From positions 181,052,351-181,116,350 of the forward strand of contig NC_133156.1 of NCBI RefSeq assembly GCF_040802235.1: a stretch of DNA of 64,000 nt. The letters are read 5' to 3'. The notes below the pieces were generated by a model, which searched no databases, was not told where the DNA came from, and was given only the letters and a program-made list of their open reading frames with translations. Of the stretch, positions 35,550-47,400 are shown piece by piece (positions within the stretch are counted from its first letter, which is position 1; the number at the start of each line of letters is the position of its first letter). Position numbers and translations under genes: made by a program. The stretch is from Manis javanica. Lineage: Eukaryota > Chordata > Mammalia > Pholidota > Manidae.

Positions 35550-36920
35550 GGTGTCTCACATCTTAAAACCTGTTTCTGGATTCTTCCATGCTGCCTCCTC
35601 CCACCCACAGTTGAACTTCTTGTGTCCACTCACTGACTCTATTCACATCCTTACCTTGCTGTCTCCTAAACCCACATTAGCAAAGCTCATCAAAGTGGCC
35701 CTCTCTAAAATCACCAGTAGACCCTTTGCAGCTCTGCTCTTAATTGAGTTGTCAATTCCTGCTGTTTACACTGTTATTTACACTGTTGCCCATTCCTTTT
35801 CTTCCTGATATCCTGTCCTCCCTAAGGTTTCCCACCAGAAATCCCATTTCTGCTGCTGGTTCATAGGAATTTCTTGGTTCTTCTCTTCTGCCTCTCTGAT
35901 GGTCCACCTTTCCTCTGGCTCTCTCCTCTCTGCACCCTCTCCCTGGTCCTCATCCACTTTTGTTTTTATGCTTAAGCTGCCAAACTGTATTTTCAGCTCC
36001 ACATTGCAAACTATGTACTGGGTATCTCTACTTCCAAGACCCCAAGGAAACTCAAGTTCATGGAATCTACAACCAGACTCATTATCTTTCTCCCAAACCT
36101 GCGCTCCTTCATTTTTCCTCCTTACTGAACCACATACTCATCTACCCAGAAGCTCAGAACCCATACCTAAGCCTGATCCTCAACTCCTTCCTTTTGTACC
36201 TGCCACAAGCATTCTGTTACCAAGCCTTCTCAATTCTCCTTCTTTAATTGTTCCTGTATCCACCCTCCTCCCTGTTTGCACTCCTGCTACTTTGGCTGAC
36301 AGTATCCGCTTCCAACATCCCAACAGCCTTCCTCCTGACCTTGGCCCTGGCCCTCTCTGGTACATTCTCTAAACTGTACAAGTGATTAAGCCCTTGCCAC
36401 TCCTTCATTCCACACTTGCTGAGCACCTGCCCCATGACAAGCATTTCTTGTTAAGTACTGAAGAAATAGCAGTGATTGAGACAGACAGTGTCTCTACCCT
36501 ATGGAGTTCACATTTTAGTTCTCTGAGGGAAGCGTACTTTTTCTCACTTCCTGGCCTTTGCACATGCTGTTCCTGCTACTCAGAATGCTTTTCTTCCTCA
36601 CCCCCAATCTCATAATTGCCCTTCCTTACCTGACAACTTTCCTTTGCTCTTTAAGAGTCAGCCTGGATGCTACTATCTCAGTCCTCCTGTTCCTCAAGTT
36701 GCATTGATTGTAGAATCCCATACCAGCCTCCTGCATTTATCTTATGATGGTTTCATCCAATACCTCATCTGCCCCAGAAGATCACAAGCCACTTGAAGGC
36801 AAGGTTTGAATCTTGTTGGTCTGTGTGTCTTCAGCTTACCTAGCACAGCACCTGATATAGTTCATGGTACGGAGCAGGTACTCCGTGAATGTACATTCAA
36901 TGAATTCATGTTTTAATAGA
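35550..36920 (+). mobile_element. long LINE-2 copy, interrupted
   Basis: About 1.4 kb of sense L2. The coding part is legible ('agaccctttgcagctctgctcttaattgagttgtc', 'aactcaagttcatggaatctacaaccagactcattatctttctcccaaacc'), followed by the 3' part ('ctggcctttgcacatgctgttcctgctactcagaatgc', 'ccacttgaaggcaaggtttgaatcttg'). A short unrelated repeat sits at about 36,400-36,525. No open product. Confidence 0.75.
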
Positions 36921-36964
36921 GCCCAGGAGAGAATTTTAGGCTAGAAATATAGACTTATGAGAGC

Positions 36965-37430
36965 ATTAGTTAGGACTTTTGATCATAAGTGACAGAAATC
37001 CAACCCAAATTATTTTAAATGAAAAAGAATAGCTACCAAATAAGGGAGATGAGTGGGTCTTGGCATAACTGTACCCAGTTTCTCAAAAATGTCACAAAGA
37101 CCCTTTGCCTAGCTTTTGGCTCAGTTTTCCTCTGAATGTTGCCATATTTATTCTCCAACCATGATAGTGGATGGAAGTTGCACAAGGCCATAGATAGCTT
37201 CATCCTCCTAGCATGTGATCCCAGAAGGACCAGAGGACTCCTGAATCTTTGTTATAAATCCCCAGTGAAAGACTGTTGGCTCAGCTTGAGGAATGTGCCC
37301 ATTCCTGGGTCAATCATTGTGGCCAAGGAGATGGGGGTACCATGATTGGCCAGGCCTGGGTCATATGTCCCCTCTGCTAGGATTGGCAGCTCCATCAGAA
37401 CCACATGGAGTGAGGAGAGGCAGCTCATCA
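36965..37430 (+). repeat. ancient repeat, copy 1 of 3 of one family
   Basis: It shares with 40,600-40,950 and 42,345-42,845 the motif series: 'agtgacagaaatccaa', an internal 'gctcag..ttcctctg' block, then 'tgattggccaggcctgggtcata' and 'aaccacatgg'. All three are in the same orientation. Family name uncertain. Confidence 0.5.
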
Positions 37431-38450
37431 AAGAAAGGACAAGATGTTGCTAATACCAGAAGGTAAAGACTTGCTGAGCAGGGAAAAATAATATCTACTG
37501 CAGGAATTCTTGGTGATCACATGGTCAAGGAAGCCATGAAAATGTAAGATTATCTGTGTTTCTGGCAGAGAAACATGAGAAACATAAGAAAATGACAGTA
37601 GACATGAGCCAGAGAAGACACACACCTTGAGATGTTGATCTTGTTTGAGGAGATGAGACTGACACACCTGAAAGCCTTAAAAAAAAAAGAAGAAAAAGGA
37701 GAAAAGATAATGCCTCTGATTGGTTCAGCCTGTAGAATCCTCTTACCCAATGAAAATTTTGAGCTGGACTTGAAAAAAAGCAGACTTGAGATAGGCATTC
37801 GGATGGGAGAAGGCGGAGCAGGTCTTGGGGACAGCCAGGGGACTTAGCCAGGCTGAAAAAGGAGGCAAGTCTTAGGGCTGCAGGGGTTGCTGATTTGGTG
37901 AGACTGGAATGCGAAGGAAGATCTCTGTTCTGTCATGGTACTGAGTATAAGTTTGCAATGGAATTTAAACAGAACATTTCTATTTTTCTTTTTCCTCCTC
38001 TCTTGCCTTCCCCTGCCTCCATCACCTTCTTGCCTACATTCAAAGCTTCATGCTCATGATGAGGAAATGTATACATTTGGGCAAAAATATTCCTAAGAAT
38101 GATTCATAGTCATTACTCAGCTCCAGCAGATGGAGGGAACTGTGGGACGGGCAGGCCTCTTGTGAAGAGCCAGCTGGATCCCAGAAGCCCCTTCCTTTCT
38201 CTGCCTTGCACGTCCACACAACAGCCTGCACCCCGAGACTTTCCCCTTCCCCTGCTTTCTTGGAGCCTGTCTAGCAAGATTCAGTGCAGGTGAAGGGTTC
38301 TTCAAAAATGCACCCTTTTTGGGGGAGGGGAGGAAGCAGGCTGGCTACTTTTGAGGCTCTAAAAAATGCCCCCACTGGAGGGACCGGCACTTAGCTGGTA
38401 TGAACAGGCACACACGAGTACCGCGACACCAGACTGACCATTCCATACAG
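37431..38450. other. FBXO41 intron 1, nothing recognised
   Basis: Unassigned sequence apart from a short A-rich tract at 37,680-37,708. Confidence 0.4.
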
Positions 38451-38453
38451 ATA

Positions 38454-38931
38454 CAGGCATACCTTGTTTTATTGTGCTTCACGGATACTGCATTTTTTTT
38501 ACAAACTGAAGATTTGTGGCAACCCCACTGAGCAAGTCTTATTACCGCCATTTTTCCAAGTGAGTGCATTTGCTCACATTGTGTCTCTGTGTCACAATTT
38601 GGTAATTCTCACAATATTTTGAACTTTTTCATTATTCTATTTGTTATGGTGATCAATAATCAGTGCTTATGACTCTCTGAAAGCTCAGATGGTGGTTAGC
38701 ATTTTTTAACTATTTAAAAAAATTTTTTTCAGTATTTAAATGTTACAAGTATTTTTAAATTAAGGCATGTACCTTGGTTTTTTAGACATAGTAACATTGC
38801 ACACCTAATTGAGTATAGTATAGTGTAAACATAACTTTTATATGTAAAATATCCATTCAACTCACTTTATTGTGATACTTGCTTAATTGCAGCAGCCCAG
38901 AACCCTACTTACCCTCTCTGAGGTATGCCTG
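38454..38931 (+). mobile_element. Tigger1-type DNA transposon, internal-deletion derivative
   Basis: The 478-bp element opens with CAGGCATACCTTGTTTTATTG and closes with the inverted terminus ...GAGGTATGCCTG. A TA dinucleotide lies on both sides (38,452-38,453 and 38,932-38,933), the pogo/Tc1-mariner target duplication. The 5' part ('gaagatttgtggcaacccc', 'gccatttttccaa', 'tgtctctgtgtcacaatttggtaattctc') and 3' part ('agctcagatggtggttagcattttttaa', 'gtatagtgtaaacataacttttatatg') match Tigger1 ends. The transposase gene between them is missing. Confidence 0.88.
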
Positions 38932-38989
38932 TAACCCTGTTCCTGAACAGTTGGGTATGTGTGAACTGAATTCTATTTTATAATATCCC

Positions 38990-39330
38990 TTGGCCACTTT
39001 GCCAACTTCTTCAGTTTTATCTACAGTCAATAGTCTATTCAGGCTTTCTATTTCTTCTTGGGCCAATTTTGATAATTTAATATTTTCCTAGAAAAGCTTT
39101 CAATTAATCCAGATTTTCAAAAACTGGGGCCAAGAGTTGTACCTGGTAGCATTTTAGTAATTTCTAAAAAATCTCTGTGTCAGTAGTTATTCTTCTTTTC
39201 ATTCATAGTTTTATGTGCTTGTTTTCTTTTTTTTTTTTCTTTTTGAATAGATTTGCCAGAGGGGTGTTTATTTTGTTGGTCTTTTCAGAAATCCATCTTC
39301 TGGATTTACCTTTGGGTTTTAATATACATA
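38990..39330 (-). mobile_element. old L1 ORF2 fragment, antisense
   Basis: 'ttctatttcttcttgggccaattttgataatttaatattttcctagaaa' and 'ttggtcttttcagaaatccatcttctgg' are antisense L1 endonuclease/RT-linker sequence. Confidence 0.7.
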
Positions 39331-39539
39331 CCTAAAGGATGATGATGTTAGAACAGTGACAAGTATTTTTTCAAAAAGAGATCTAAGTCCCGGTCTTATA
39401 CATACTAAGGTATTTTGGGATGAAATAATATGATATCTTGGATTTGCTCAAAATTGTCCAGTGGTGGGGATGGAGGAAGTGTGAAGCAGGGGAGCAGTGT
39501 ACAGATGAAACAGAATTGGCCGTGAGTTGATGACTGTTG

Positions 39540-40190
39540 AGGCTGGATGATGGGTACACTGGAGTTCATCATCATATTCTGTTTTTGTGAAAATGTCCAT
39601 AACAAAAAGTGGTCCTTGTCTCACCATGCATACCAAATATTTCTGGATGGATTAAAACTCCAGGTAAACAAAACCACAAAGCCTAGAGATTTGCATGCTA
39701 CCAAGTCATTGTTAGTTTATAGTGTAATGGTTATTTGTTTAAAGCCCTTAATTTAAAAAAATGTTCTGGACTTTAAAAAAAGGAAATCACATAGTACTAA
39801 AAGAAAACATTTGTAGCTGTTTATATAATCTTCAGGGAGGGACAAACTTCTACATGTGACAACAAAATCAGAGATCCTGAAGATTTTGCTGAAACAAACG
39901 TAAAAGCTTTAGTATATCAATAAAGACCATAAACAAAAGTAAAAGCCAATCAACACACTTGAGAAAAATATTTCTAGTATATAAATATCAAAGGATCAAT
40001 ATAATAAAAAGCTTTTGCAAATCAATAAGAAAATATGAATGTTCAGTATAAAAATGAGTAGTGCATAGGCAAGTCACCAATGAGTTATAAATGACTGACA
40101 AATGTGTGAAAAAATGTCTAGCCATAGTAATCAAAGAAATGCAAGTGAAAACAGCCAAGCCATTTGTCAATCTCAAATTGTTAAGAGTAC
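39540..40190 (+). mobile_element. old L1-type fragment, sense
   Basis: Includes 'ggatgatgggtacactggagttcatcatcatattctg' and, from 39,780, 'caaagaccataaacaaaagtaaaagccaatcaac...caaatcaataagaaaatatgaatgttcagtataaaaatgagtagtgcatag', typical of L1M/HAL1. Decayed. Confidence 0.6.
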
Positions 40191-40599
40191 AGGGAAGCCC
40201 ACACATGAATTGAGGAGTTTGGCTACAGCTGATAGAGGATGGGAGCCACTGAAGGACCATGAGCAGGGGTCATCTGTGGACAGAGGAACCTGGTACCTTC
40301 TTGAGGGTGGAGAACTGTGAGATTGCAGTCTGGGCCAGCAGCCCAGGTGTGAGGAGGAGCACAAAGCATGAGGGGAAACCAGTTGGGTTGAAGGCATTTG
40401 AAGGAAAAACCAGCAGGTCTTGATGGTTAGCAGAGAGAACAAATCAAGATGGCCAGTGGTGTGGTGTGACCGGGAGGGCAAGGGCACCGCTGAAGGCAGC
40501 GGGGGTGCTGGGACTAGGTGAGGGGAAGATCAAGGCTTGGTTTTTGACAGTATGGGTCATTGTTTTAGTCTAGTGTCTCATGACTAGTGACTGGCAACT

Positions 40600-40950
40600 G
40601 ACTCAAATGATTTAATCTACAGAAAGAATTTGTTGCCTCAAACAGTTGACAAGTCCTGGGCTAAAATTTCAGGCACATCTGGATCTGGATGCTCAGGATA
40701 TCATCAGGTGTCTTTTTGAGATTCCCACCCCAAGGAAGGATAGAAATGGCCATGAGCAGCTCCAGGCTCACATTCTACCAGCTGAGCATGGGTCCTAGAG
40801 TGGCTGTATTGGCCTGGACTGGGAAACGTGCCCAGTACTGAATGCTCAGTGTAACTGATGAGCAGGCTAAGGTCACGTGCACTTCCCTGGAGCCAGTGGG
40901 TGGGGTCAGCCCTCCCAAACAATATCATCCACAAAGGAGAACTGGAGCTG
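40600..40950 (+). repeat. ancient repeat, copy 2 of 3
   Basis: 'gaatttgttgcctcaaacagttgacaagtcctgggc', 'atggccatgagcagctccaggctcacattctaccagctgag', 'ggagccagtgggtggggtcagccctccc' identify the same family as the copies at 36,965 and 42,345. Confidence 0.5.
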
Positions 40951-42340
40951 AGCAGCAAAAACAATAAATGATCACTACATTCCACGTCTCTCCAAGATCT
41001 ACACAGCTCCCCCTTGTACAATTTTTTAAAAAATTTCTGTTTACCGTAATGCAACTATACCTCACAAAACTTAAAACACACTTGTCCCATCTCCAGAAGG
41101 AAACATTCCAAGTTCTCACCTATTTACCACACCCTTGGTGATTCTTGATAATGGGCTGTCTGTTTCACAAAGTACTGAGCCAATTCCTAAAGGTCTTTCA
41201 GTGTTTTGCTAGACTACAGCCGTGGAGGTAAACGCAGATAGATTAAAGAACAAAAATCCTCTCCATTGAAGAGGGGAGATGAAGAAACTCATGCAGTGGT
41301 CAAAGGCCCATGGCAAGGTCAACACGCTCCACCAGTGTGGGTGAGGGTAGTGGCCCACCTCTTGGCGGCTCTGGTTCTGCTGTACCACAAAGAAATTTTG
41401 TGGCCATACACAAAAGGAGGGTTGAGGGGTCACCTCCCATTGGTGCAGATTTGGGGGAGGAAAACATTAGGGGCTGAGTAATCCCCAGCCTTTGTTTGTG
41501 ATTTTTTTCTGGCAGTACAATTTCCTTCATCATTAGGAAGCTTTCAGTGAAATTGTACTCCGTCATCCCCAAAGCTATTAACCAAACTAGAGATCTTACT
41601 GAAAGTTGTCATTCTTGAATTGAGTCCCTGGTGATGGTGTTGTGGGAGAAGGAGGGGTTGTCTCTTAGCAACAGGCTTTGGTACCCTGCCCATCCCAGGA
41701 AGGAGCCCAGGGTTCTGTGGCCTCTAATAAGGGCTCTGCCACAGGGCAATGAGAATGCGTAGTGTAGGGTGGGAGGCAGAGTTCATTTGCGCCTTTCCAC
41801 TCAGCCTGCATCCCAGTGAATAGCTGCTTATAATGGAAGCAACAGTTGCCTCTGTTGAACTGGAAGGGCACAGCAGGAGGGCTTCAGGAGGGTCTGAGGA
41901 GTCAAGAGCCTTTCAGGCCCCAGGTTTGTCTCCCTCTGTGTTTCCAACTTGAACTGCCTTTAGCTAGAAGCAGAGAGCTGGCTCTTAATTATCTGACTCT
42001 CAGCCGTGTTGGATTACTGGCCTCAGGCAGAAAGGGCCTCTCTGGGCAAAGCAGCCTTTTCTTCCTCTCTGCTTTCAGCCAGTGTCTGTTTCTTGCTGTA
42101 CCTTTCTGAGGCCATGAGAAAGCCCACACCCCAACATCATGATGTTTTCCTACAAGTCCCCTGTCACCTCAGCCCCAGAGATGGTGGGAGAGTTCAATCA
42201 GCTGCTTTGCTTCTCTGCAGCAGGGTTCACCAACTTGACTAGGGAAGCAGTACTATCCCACTCCTCACTCCCCTTAGTTCAGCTAATTCCTCCTTAGGGT
42301 CTGTCACTTTAAAAAATTCTATTTCTCATTCTAATTTCTG
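40951..42340. other. FBXO41 intron 1, nothing recognised
   Basis: No exon, RNA gene or nameable repeat. Overlapping open frames on both strands at 41.2-42.2 kb are non-coding. Confidence 0.4.
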
Positions 42341-42344
42341 AGTT

Positions 42345-42845
42345 AGGACTTTCTCCTGGTCCAGGTAACACAGATGCGACTCCAACTGGCTTATGCAAAA
42401 AAGGGGATTGATTGGCTCACATAATTGAACAGACCAGGATCTCAGTGTCTGGAAGAATCCCTTTTTCTCCATCTCAGTCCTGCTTCTCTGTGTTGGCTTC
42501 ATTCCCAGGTGGTTTCTCCCAGAGAAGACAAAGATGGCCTTTGCTGCTTTGACTTTCCCCACCAGCTTAGAAACCTGAAAGAGGATGCTTTTCTCTAGTA
42601 GTTCTAGAGAAGTCCTGGATAAATGACTCATTATGCAGTGAGAAAAGACTCATTGATTTAACTTGGTGATCTGTGCCCATTCCAGGATTCTGATTGGCCA
42701 GGCCGATATCGCCTTCTTATTCCTGGAACCTGGGTTGGACCATCAATCCCCACTCAGACCACATGGACTGAGAAAGTGGGGAAGGAAGGATGGTTCCTCA
42801 AGGTCAAAGCAGGGTTTTGTTACCAGGAGGAGGACTGGGTGCTGA
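42345..42845 (+). repeat. ancient repeat, copy 3 of 3
   Basis: 'ggtaacacagatgcgactccaactggcttatgcaaaaaaggggattgattggctcacataattga', 'tctctgtgttggcttcattcccagg', 'gattctgattggccaggcc' and 'cagaccacatggactgag'. This is the fullest of the three copies. Confidence 0.5.
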
Positions 42846-43689
42846 GCTGGCAAACATCCCCCCACATATCTATGTGGAAATGCCACAAGGCAAACAGAAT
42901 TCAGAAGCAGGTCAGGATGGAGAGGTAGAGCTGAGAGTCATTGGCTTAAAGGTGTGAGTGAAGCTGTGGGAGTGAACCAGACTACCTGGGAGAAGACAGA
43001 GGCAAAGGGGGCGGGAAGGGAGACTTCCCAACAGGAGACAGGATGATTAGGAAGACAGTGAGAGGAGGTCTGAGGACACAAATGGGGAAGCTTCATGGCA
43101 ATCAATGAAGATGAGAGGTCTGTAGTATCAGCTGAGGGGCAAATGGGTGAAGGAGACTCTTGATGACAAGGGGACTGTCTGATTAGCAGGTCGTCTGTGA
43201 CCCAGAAGAATGTAGTGACAACAGAGGGTGGTTGATTCCCAGTTGCAGGCAGTTAGGAAGAGGAGGGCACTGAGAGGAGGGCACTGGGAGTAGAGATCCC
43301 GTGAGGCAGGGGAAGGATGATGGGTCAGAGAGAAGGGAGGATGGGCAGTGGGAGTTGAGGGTGACCAGGGGTGGGATGCCAGGAAAGGTGGTGGCTTGTG
43401 CCACAAAGGATCTGAGTAAGACAAATATGGTAGCCCTTGGAGCAAAGGGCAGGGCAGGGGCACTTATTGGAAAGCAAAGAAATCTGAAAAAGAACCTAGG
43501 TACCTGGAGTGGCAGGAATGGGAGAATGTGGTTCAGAAGCAGGGACAGGAACAGTGATACACAGGTACCATCAGGTGAGGTGGCATCTTGGTCACTGCAA
43601 CAGGGTATCAGTAGTCCAGCCTGTCTGATGGGTGTGGTTTGCACAACATGGAAATTGAACAGCATCTTTTTTAAAGGATTTTTTGTGGA

Positions 43690-44130
43690 GATGTAACATA
43701 CAGCCAAGTATATATAGTGCACTAATCTTAAGTATACAGCTAGATTGTTTATGTATGTACACACCTGTATGTCACCACTCATATGAAGATATGGAACATT
43801 TTCAGCATCACATGAAGGTCCTTCCTGCCCCTTCTTGGCCCATATAGCCCCCAAGGGTGACCTCTATTCTGACTTCTGTCATTGTCAACTTGGTTGTTCT
43901 CAAACTCTGCATTGTATGGAATCCGATGGTGTGCACTCTGCTGGTTTGGCTTTTTTCACACAACCTAATATTGAATGGATTCTTCCATGCTGCATGTGCC
44001 AGTGGTTCATTTGCTCACTGCTGGCTAATATTCCATTATGACTATACCACAGTTTATCTGTTTCACTGGCAATGGGCACTTGGGTTATGCCGAGGTTGGA
44101 GTTATTATAAATAAACCGAATGCCTTTTTT
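43690..44130 (-). mobile_element. old L1 3' end, antisense
   Basis: 'gtatacagctagattg...gtacacacctgtatgtcaccac', 'ccaagggtgacctctattctgacttctgtc' and 'ctaatattccattatgactataccacagtttatctg' form the usual antisense L1M 3' pattern, ending 220 bp before the FBXO41 coding exon. Confidence 0.7.
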
Positions 44131-44358
44131 TTCCTTAAAGAATTCTCCTTCTTTCTCACTCTGCCATATGTACAGGCCCTGGCACAGGTACCAGAGCAGG
44201 CCAGCCCCTTCTGGGAGGTTAGGCCATTGGTCCCAGCTGGCCCCTCCGTTCTGAGCATGTGTTTCCTGGGAAAGTCAATTTCCTCACGGGTGGGGGATAT
44301 GGGGTGGGGGGAGGGGTGAAGGAATACCAGCCTCTAAGGCTTCCTCGCTCTTTTCCAG

Positions 44359-44480
44359 CCTCTTCGCCCTGAGCCGTCCTGACCACGTGGGGGGGCCCGC
44401 CTGCAGCCCTTCATGTGCGCGCCCGGCTGACCTGCGGGTGGGCCGCGCTGGAGCCTGGGCGCCGCGGGGGCGGCGGGGTC
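44359..44480 (+). other. FBXO41: FBXO41 5'UTR part of the first coding exon
   Basis: The acceptor 'ctcttttccag' at 44,348-44,358 opens this exon. A weak-context ATG at 44,413 starts a five-codon upstream open frame ending in TGA at 44,428-44,430, 50 nt before the main start. Confidence 0.6.
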
Positions 44481-47400
44481 ATGGCCTCGCTGGACCTCCC
44501 ATACCGCTGCCCCCGCTGCGGGGAGCACAAGCGCTTCCGCAGCCTGTCGTCGCTGCGGGCGCACCTGGAGTACAGTCACACGTACGAGACGCTCTACATC
44601 CTCTCCAAGACCAACAGCATCTGCGACGGCGCCGCCGCAGCGGCCGCAGCCGCGGCCGCCTCGGGTTTTCCGCTGTCCCCCGAGCCCGCCGCCCTGCTAG
44701 CCGTGCCCGGCGCTCGGCGCGAGGTTTTTGAGAGCACGTCCTTCCAGGGCAAGGAGCAGGTGGCCGGGCCGTCGCCCGCAGCGCCACACCTGCTGCACCA
44801 CCATCACCACCACGCGCCCCTCGCCCACTTCCCCGGCGACCTCGTGCCCGCCAGCCTGCCCTGCGACGAACTGGCTGAACCCGGCCTCGTGCCCGCCGCC
44901 GCCGCGCGCTACGCGCTGCGTGAGATCGAGATTCCGCTGGGGGAGCTGTTCGCCCGCAAGTCCGTGGCCTCGTCGGCTTGTTCGACGCCCCCGCCCGGGC
45001 CGGGCCCCGGGCCTGCGTCCGCCTCGCCCGCGTCCCCTTCTCCCGCCGATGTGGCTTACGAGGAGGGTCTGGCGCGCCTCAAAATCCGCGCGCTGGAGAA
45101 GCTGGAGGTGGACCGGCGGCTGGAGCGGCTGAGCGAGGAGGTGGAGCAGAAGATCGCTGGCCAGGTGGGCCGGCTGCAGGCTGAGCTGGAGCGCAAGGCG
45201 GCCGAACTGGAGACTGCGCGGCAGGAGAGCGCGCGGCTGGGGCGCGAGAAGGAGGAGCTGGAGGAGCGCGCTTCCGAGCTCTCCCGCCAGGTGGACGTGA
45301 GTGTAGAGCTCCTGGCCTCCCTCAAGCAGGACCTGGTGCACAAGGAACAGGAGCTGAGCCGAAAGCAACAGTGAGTAGCCCGCAGAGCCATGTAGTTGAT
45401 GTGCGCTTGAGTGTTCCAGAATGGGTGACAGCATGGAACACTGTGCCCCTGCCACCACCATGAGTGTGCGTGAGTGGCCGTGGTTTTGTAATACGGGATC
45501 TGTGGCCACGAGCATGAAATGGTGTGTGGGGCCAAGAGTGTCATGATGGAGTGTATTTGGGACCGTGAGTCAGTCCATGGCAATATGACCATGTGCCTCA
45601 CTGTGAAAATTGTCTCTCTTTCTTTTCTGTCTTCCTAGCCAGGCCTGCCCCTGCATGTTGTCTACTCAAAGACGTGGCTTAATTCTCCCCTCTCCATTTT
45701 CCATCATCGGAGTTTCCTTATTTACTGTATCATTCCTAAAAGCATACACACACAGAAGGTTGTTTACCCCATCTGCCCTAATGCCTCCTCCTCTTAAGCT
45801 TCTGACCTTTTTCTCTCCTTGGAAAACACCTTCAAAGTATTCTCTGTACTCCTGGTCTCCCATTTCCTTTCCCATCTTCTCCCTTAACCCACTTTGATCA
45901 GGTGTCTACCTCCACCGCTCTTCTCCATGTGATCAACCTGTATGCTGCCAAGACCCAGTCATCATCTTACTTGGCCCATCAGTTGCATTTGACATAGCTG
46001 ATCCTTGAAATAATTCCCTTCCAGGACACTCTCCTGGGATTTCCTAGCTTTTGTCTGCTTCTCAGTCACCTTTTCTGGCTTCTCATTGCTGTAGTCTTTA
46101 AATGTAGAATTATGAAATATATAGATGTTGTTTTTCTGTCCACATTGTGATATGAGCTCCATGGGCGCAGGAATTTTTCACTGGTTTGCCCACTGCTGTA
46201 TCCCCAATACCCTAGAACAGTCTCTGACACCTACAAAGTGCTCAGTAAATGTTGAATGGATGCATAGACAACTGTGAATGTGTTTGGGAGTAAATACTCA
46301 TATCACACATAAACATGATGTTGACCCTTAATACATTTGAACTGCAAGGGTCTATTTATATGGAGATCTTTTTTTTTCTCATTATATCAGCATTGCACTG
46401 GTTTATTTTTCTTTAATTTTTTATTAAGATATTATTAATACACACTCTTATGAAGGTTGCACATGAAAAAACAATGTGGTTACTACATTTACCCATTTTA
46501 TTAAGTCCCTACCCATATTCCAATGCAGTCACTGTCCATCAGTGTAGTAAGATGCCACAGATTGACTGTTTGCCTTCTCTGTGCTACACTGTTCTCCCCA
46601 TGATCCCCCACACCATGTGTACTAAACATAATACCCCTCAATCCCCTTCTCCCTCCCTCCCCACCCGCCTTCCCACACCCCTCCCCTTTGGTAACCACTA
46701 GTCCCTTCTTGGAGTCTGTGAGTCTGCTGCTATTTTGTTCCTTCAGTTTTGCTTCATTGTTATACTCCACAAATGAGGGAAATCATTTGGCACTTGTCTT
46801 TCTACATGGAGATCTTTTAAATAAAGGTGTTAGGAAAATTTTTGGAGACTTGTGACAATTTGAAAAAACATTTTATTTTCTCTAGCAGACTTTGTAGTAA
46901 GACTATATAGCATGTAATACATATAATATACAAAATATGTGTTAATCAACTGCTTATGTTATCGATAAGACTTCTGGTCAACAGGAGGCTGTTACTAGTT
47001 AAGTTTGGGGGAGCTCAAAAGCTATACACAATTGTTAACTGTTCAGGGGTCAGCCTCCCTAACCCCTGCATTGTTTGAGGGTCAATTGTATGTGTACATG
47101 GGTAAATGTGCATGTATATGAGTGATATAGGCTATGCATACATGGCTGTGCAACCCTAAGGGTGTGCCCGTGATTGTTTCTGGAGGGAGGAGGTGGCTGT
47201 GTGTGACTGAGCATACCTATGAGCATTTCCCTTGGTAGTGGGGGCGTTTAGTTGTATGTATGGGGCTGGGTCGGTGGTGTGTGGAGTGTGTGACCCAGAG
47301 AGTGTGCTTGCTTTTCTGTGTGTGCCATGAGCAGAGAGTGCCTGGACCTGTGCTGCACATACCCACATGACTGTGAGCAGATACAGCGGGCAGCTGTGCT

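Noticed and set aside
43183-43854. 223-codon open frame on the minus strand upstream of FBXO41
   Set aside because: It crosses into an old antisense L1 3' end and has low-complexity composition. No homology recognised.
44697-45515. 272-codon open frame antisense to FBXO41 coding exon
   Set aside because: Shadow of the GC-rich, periodic coiled-coil coding sequence.
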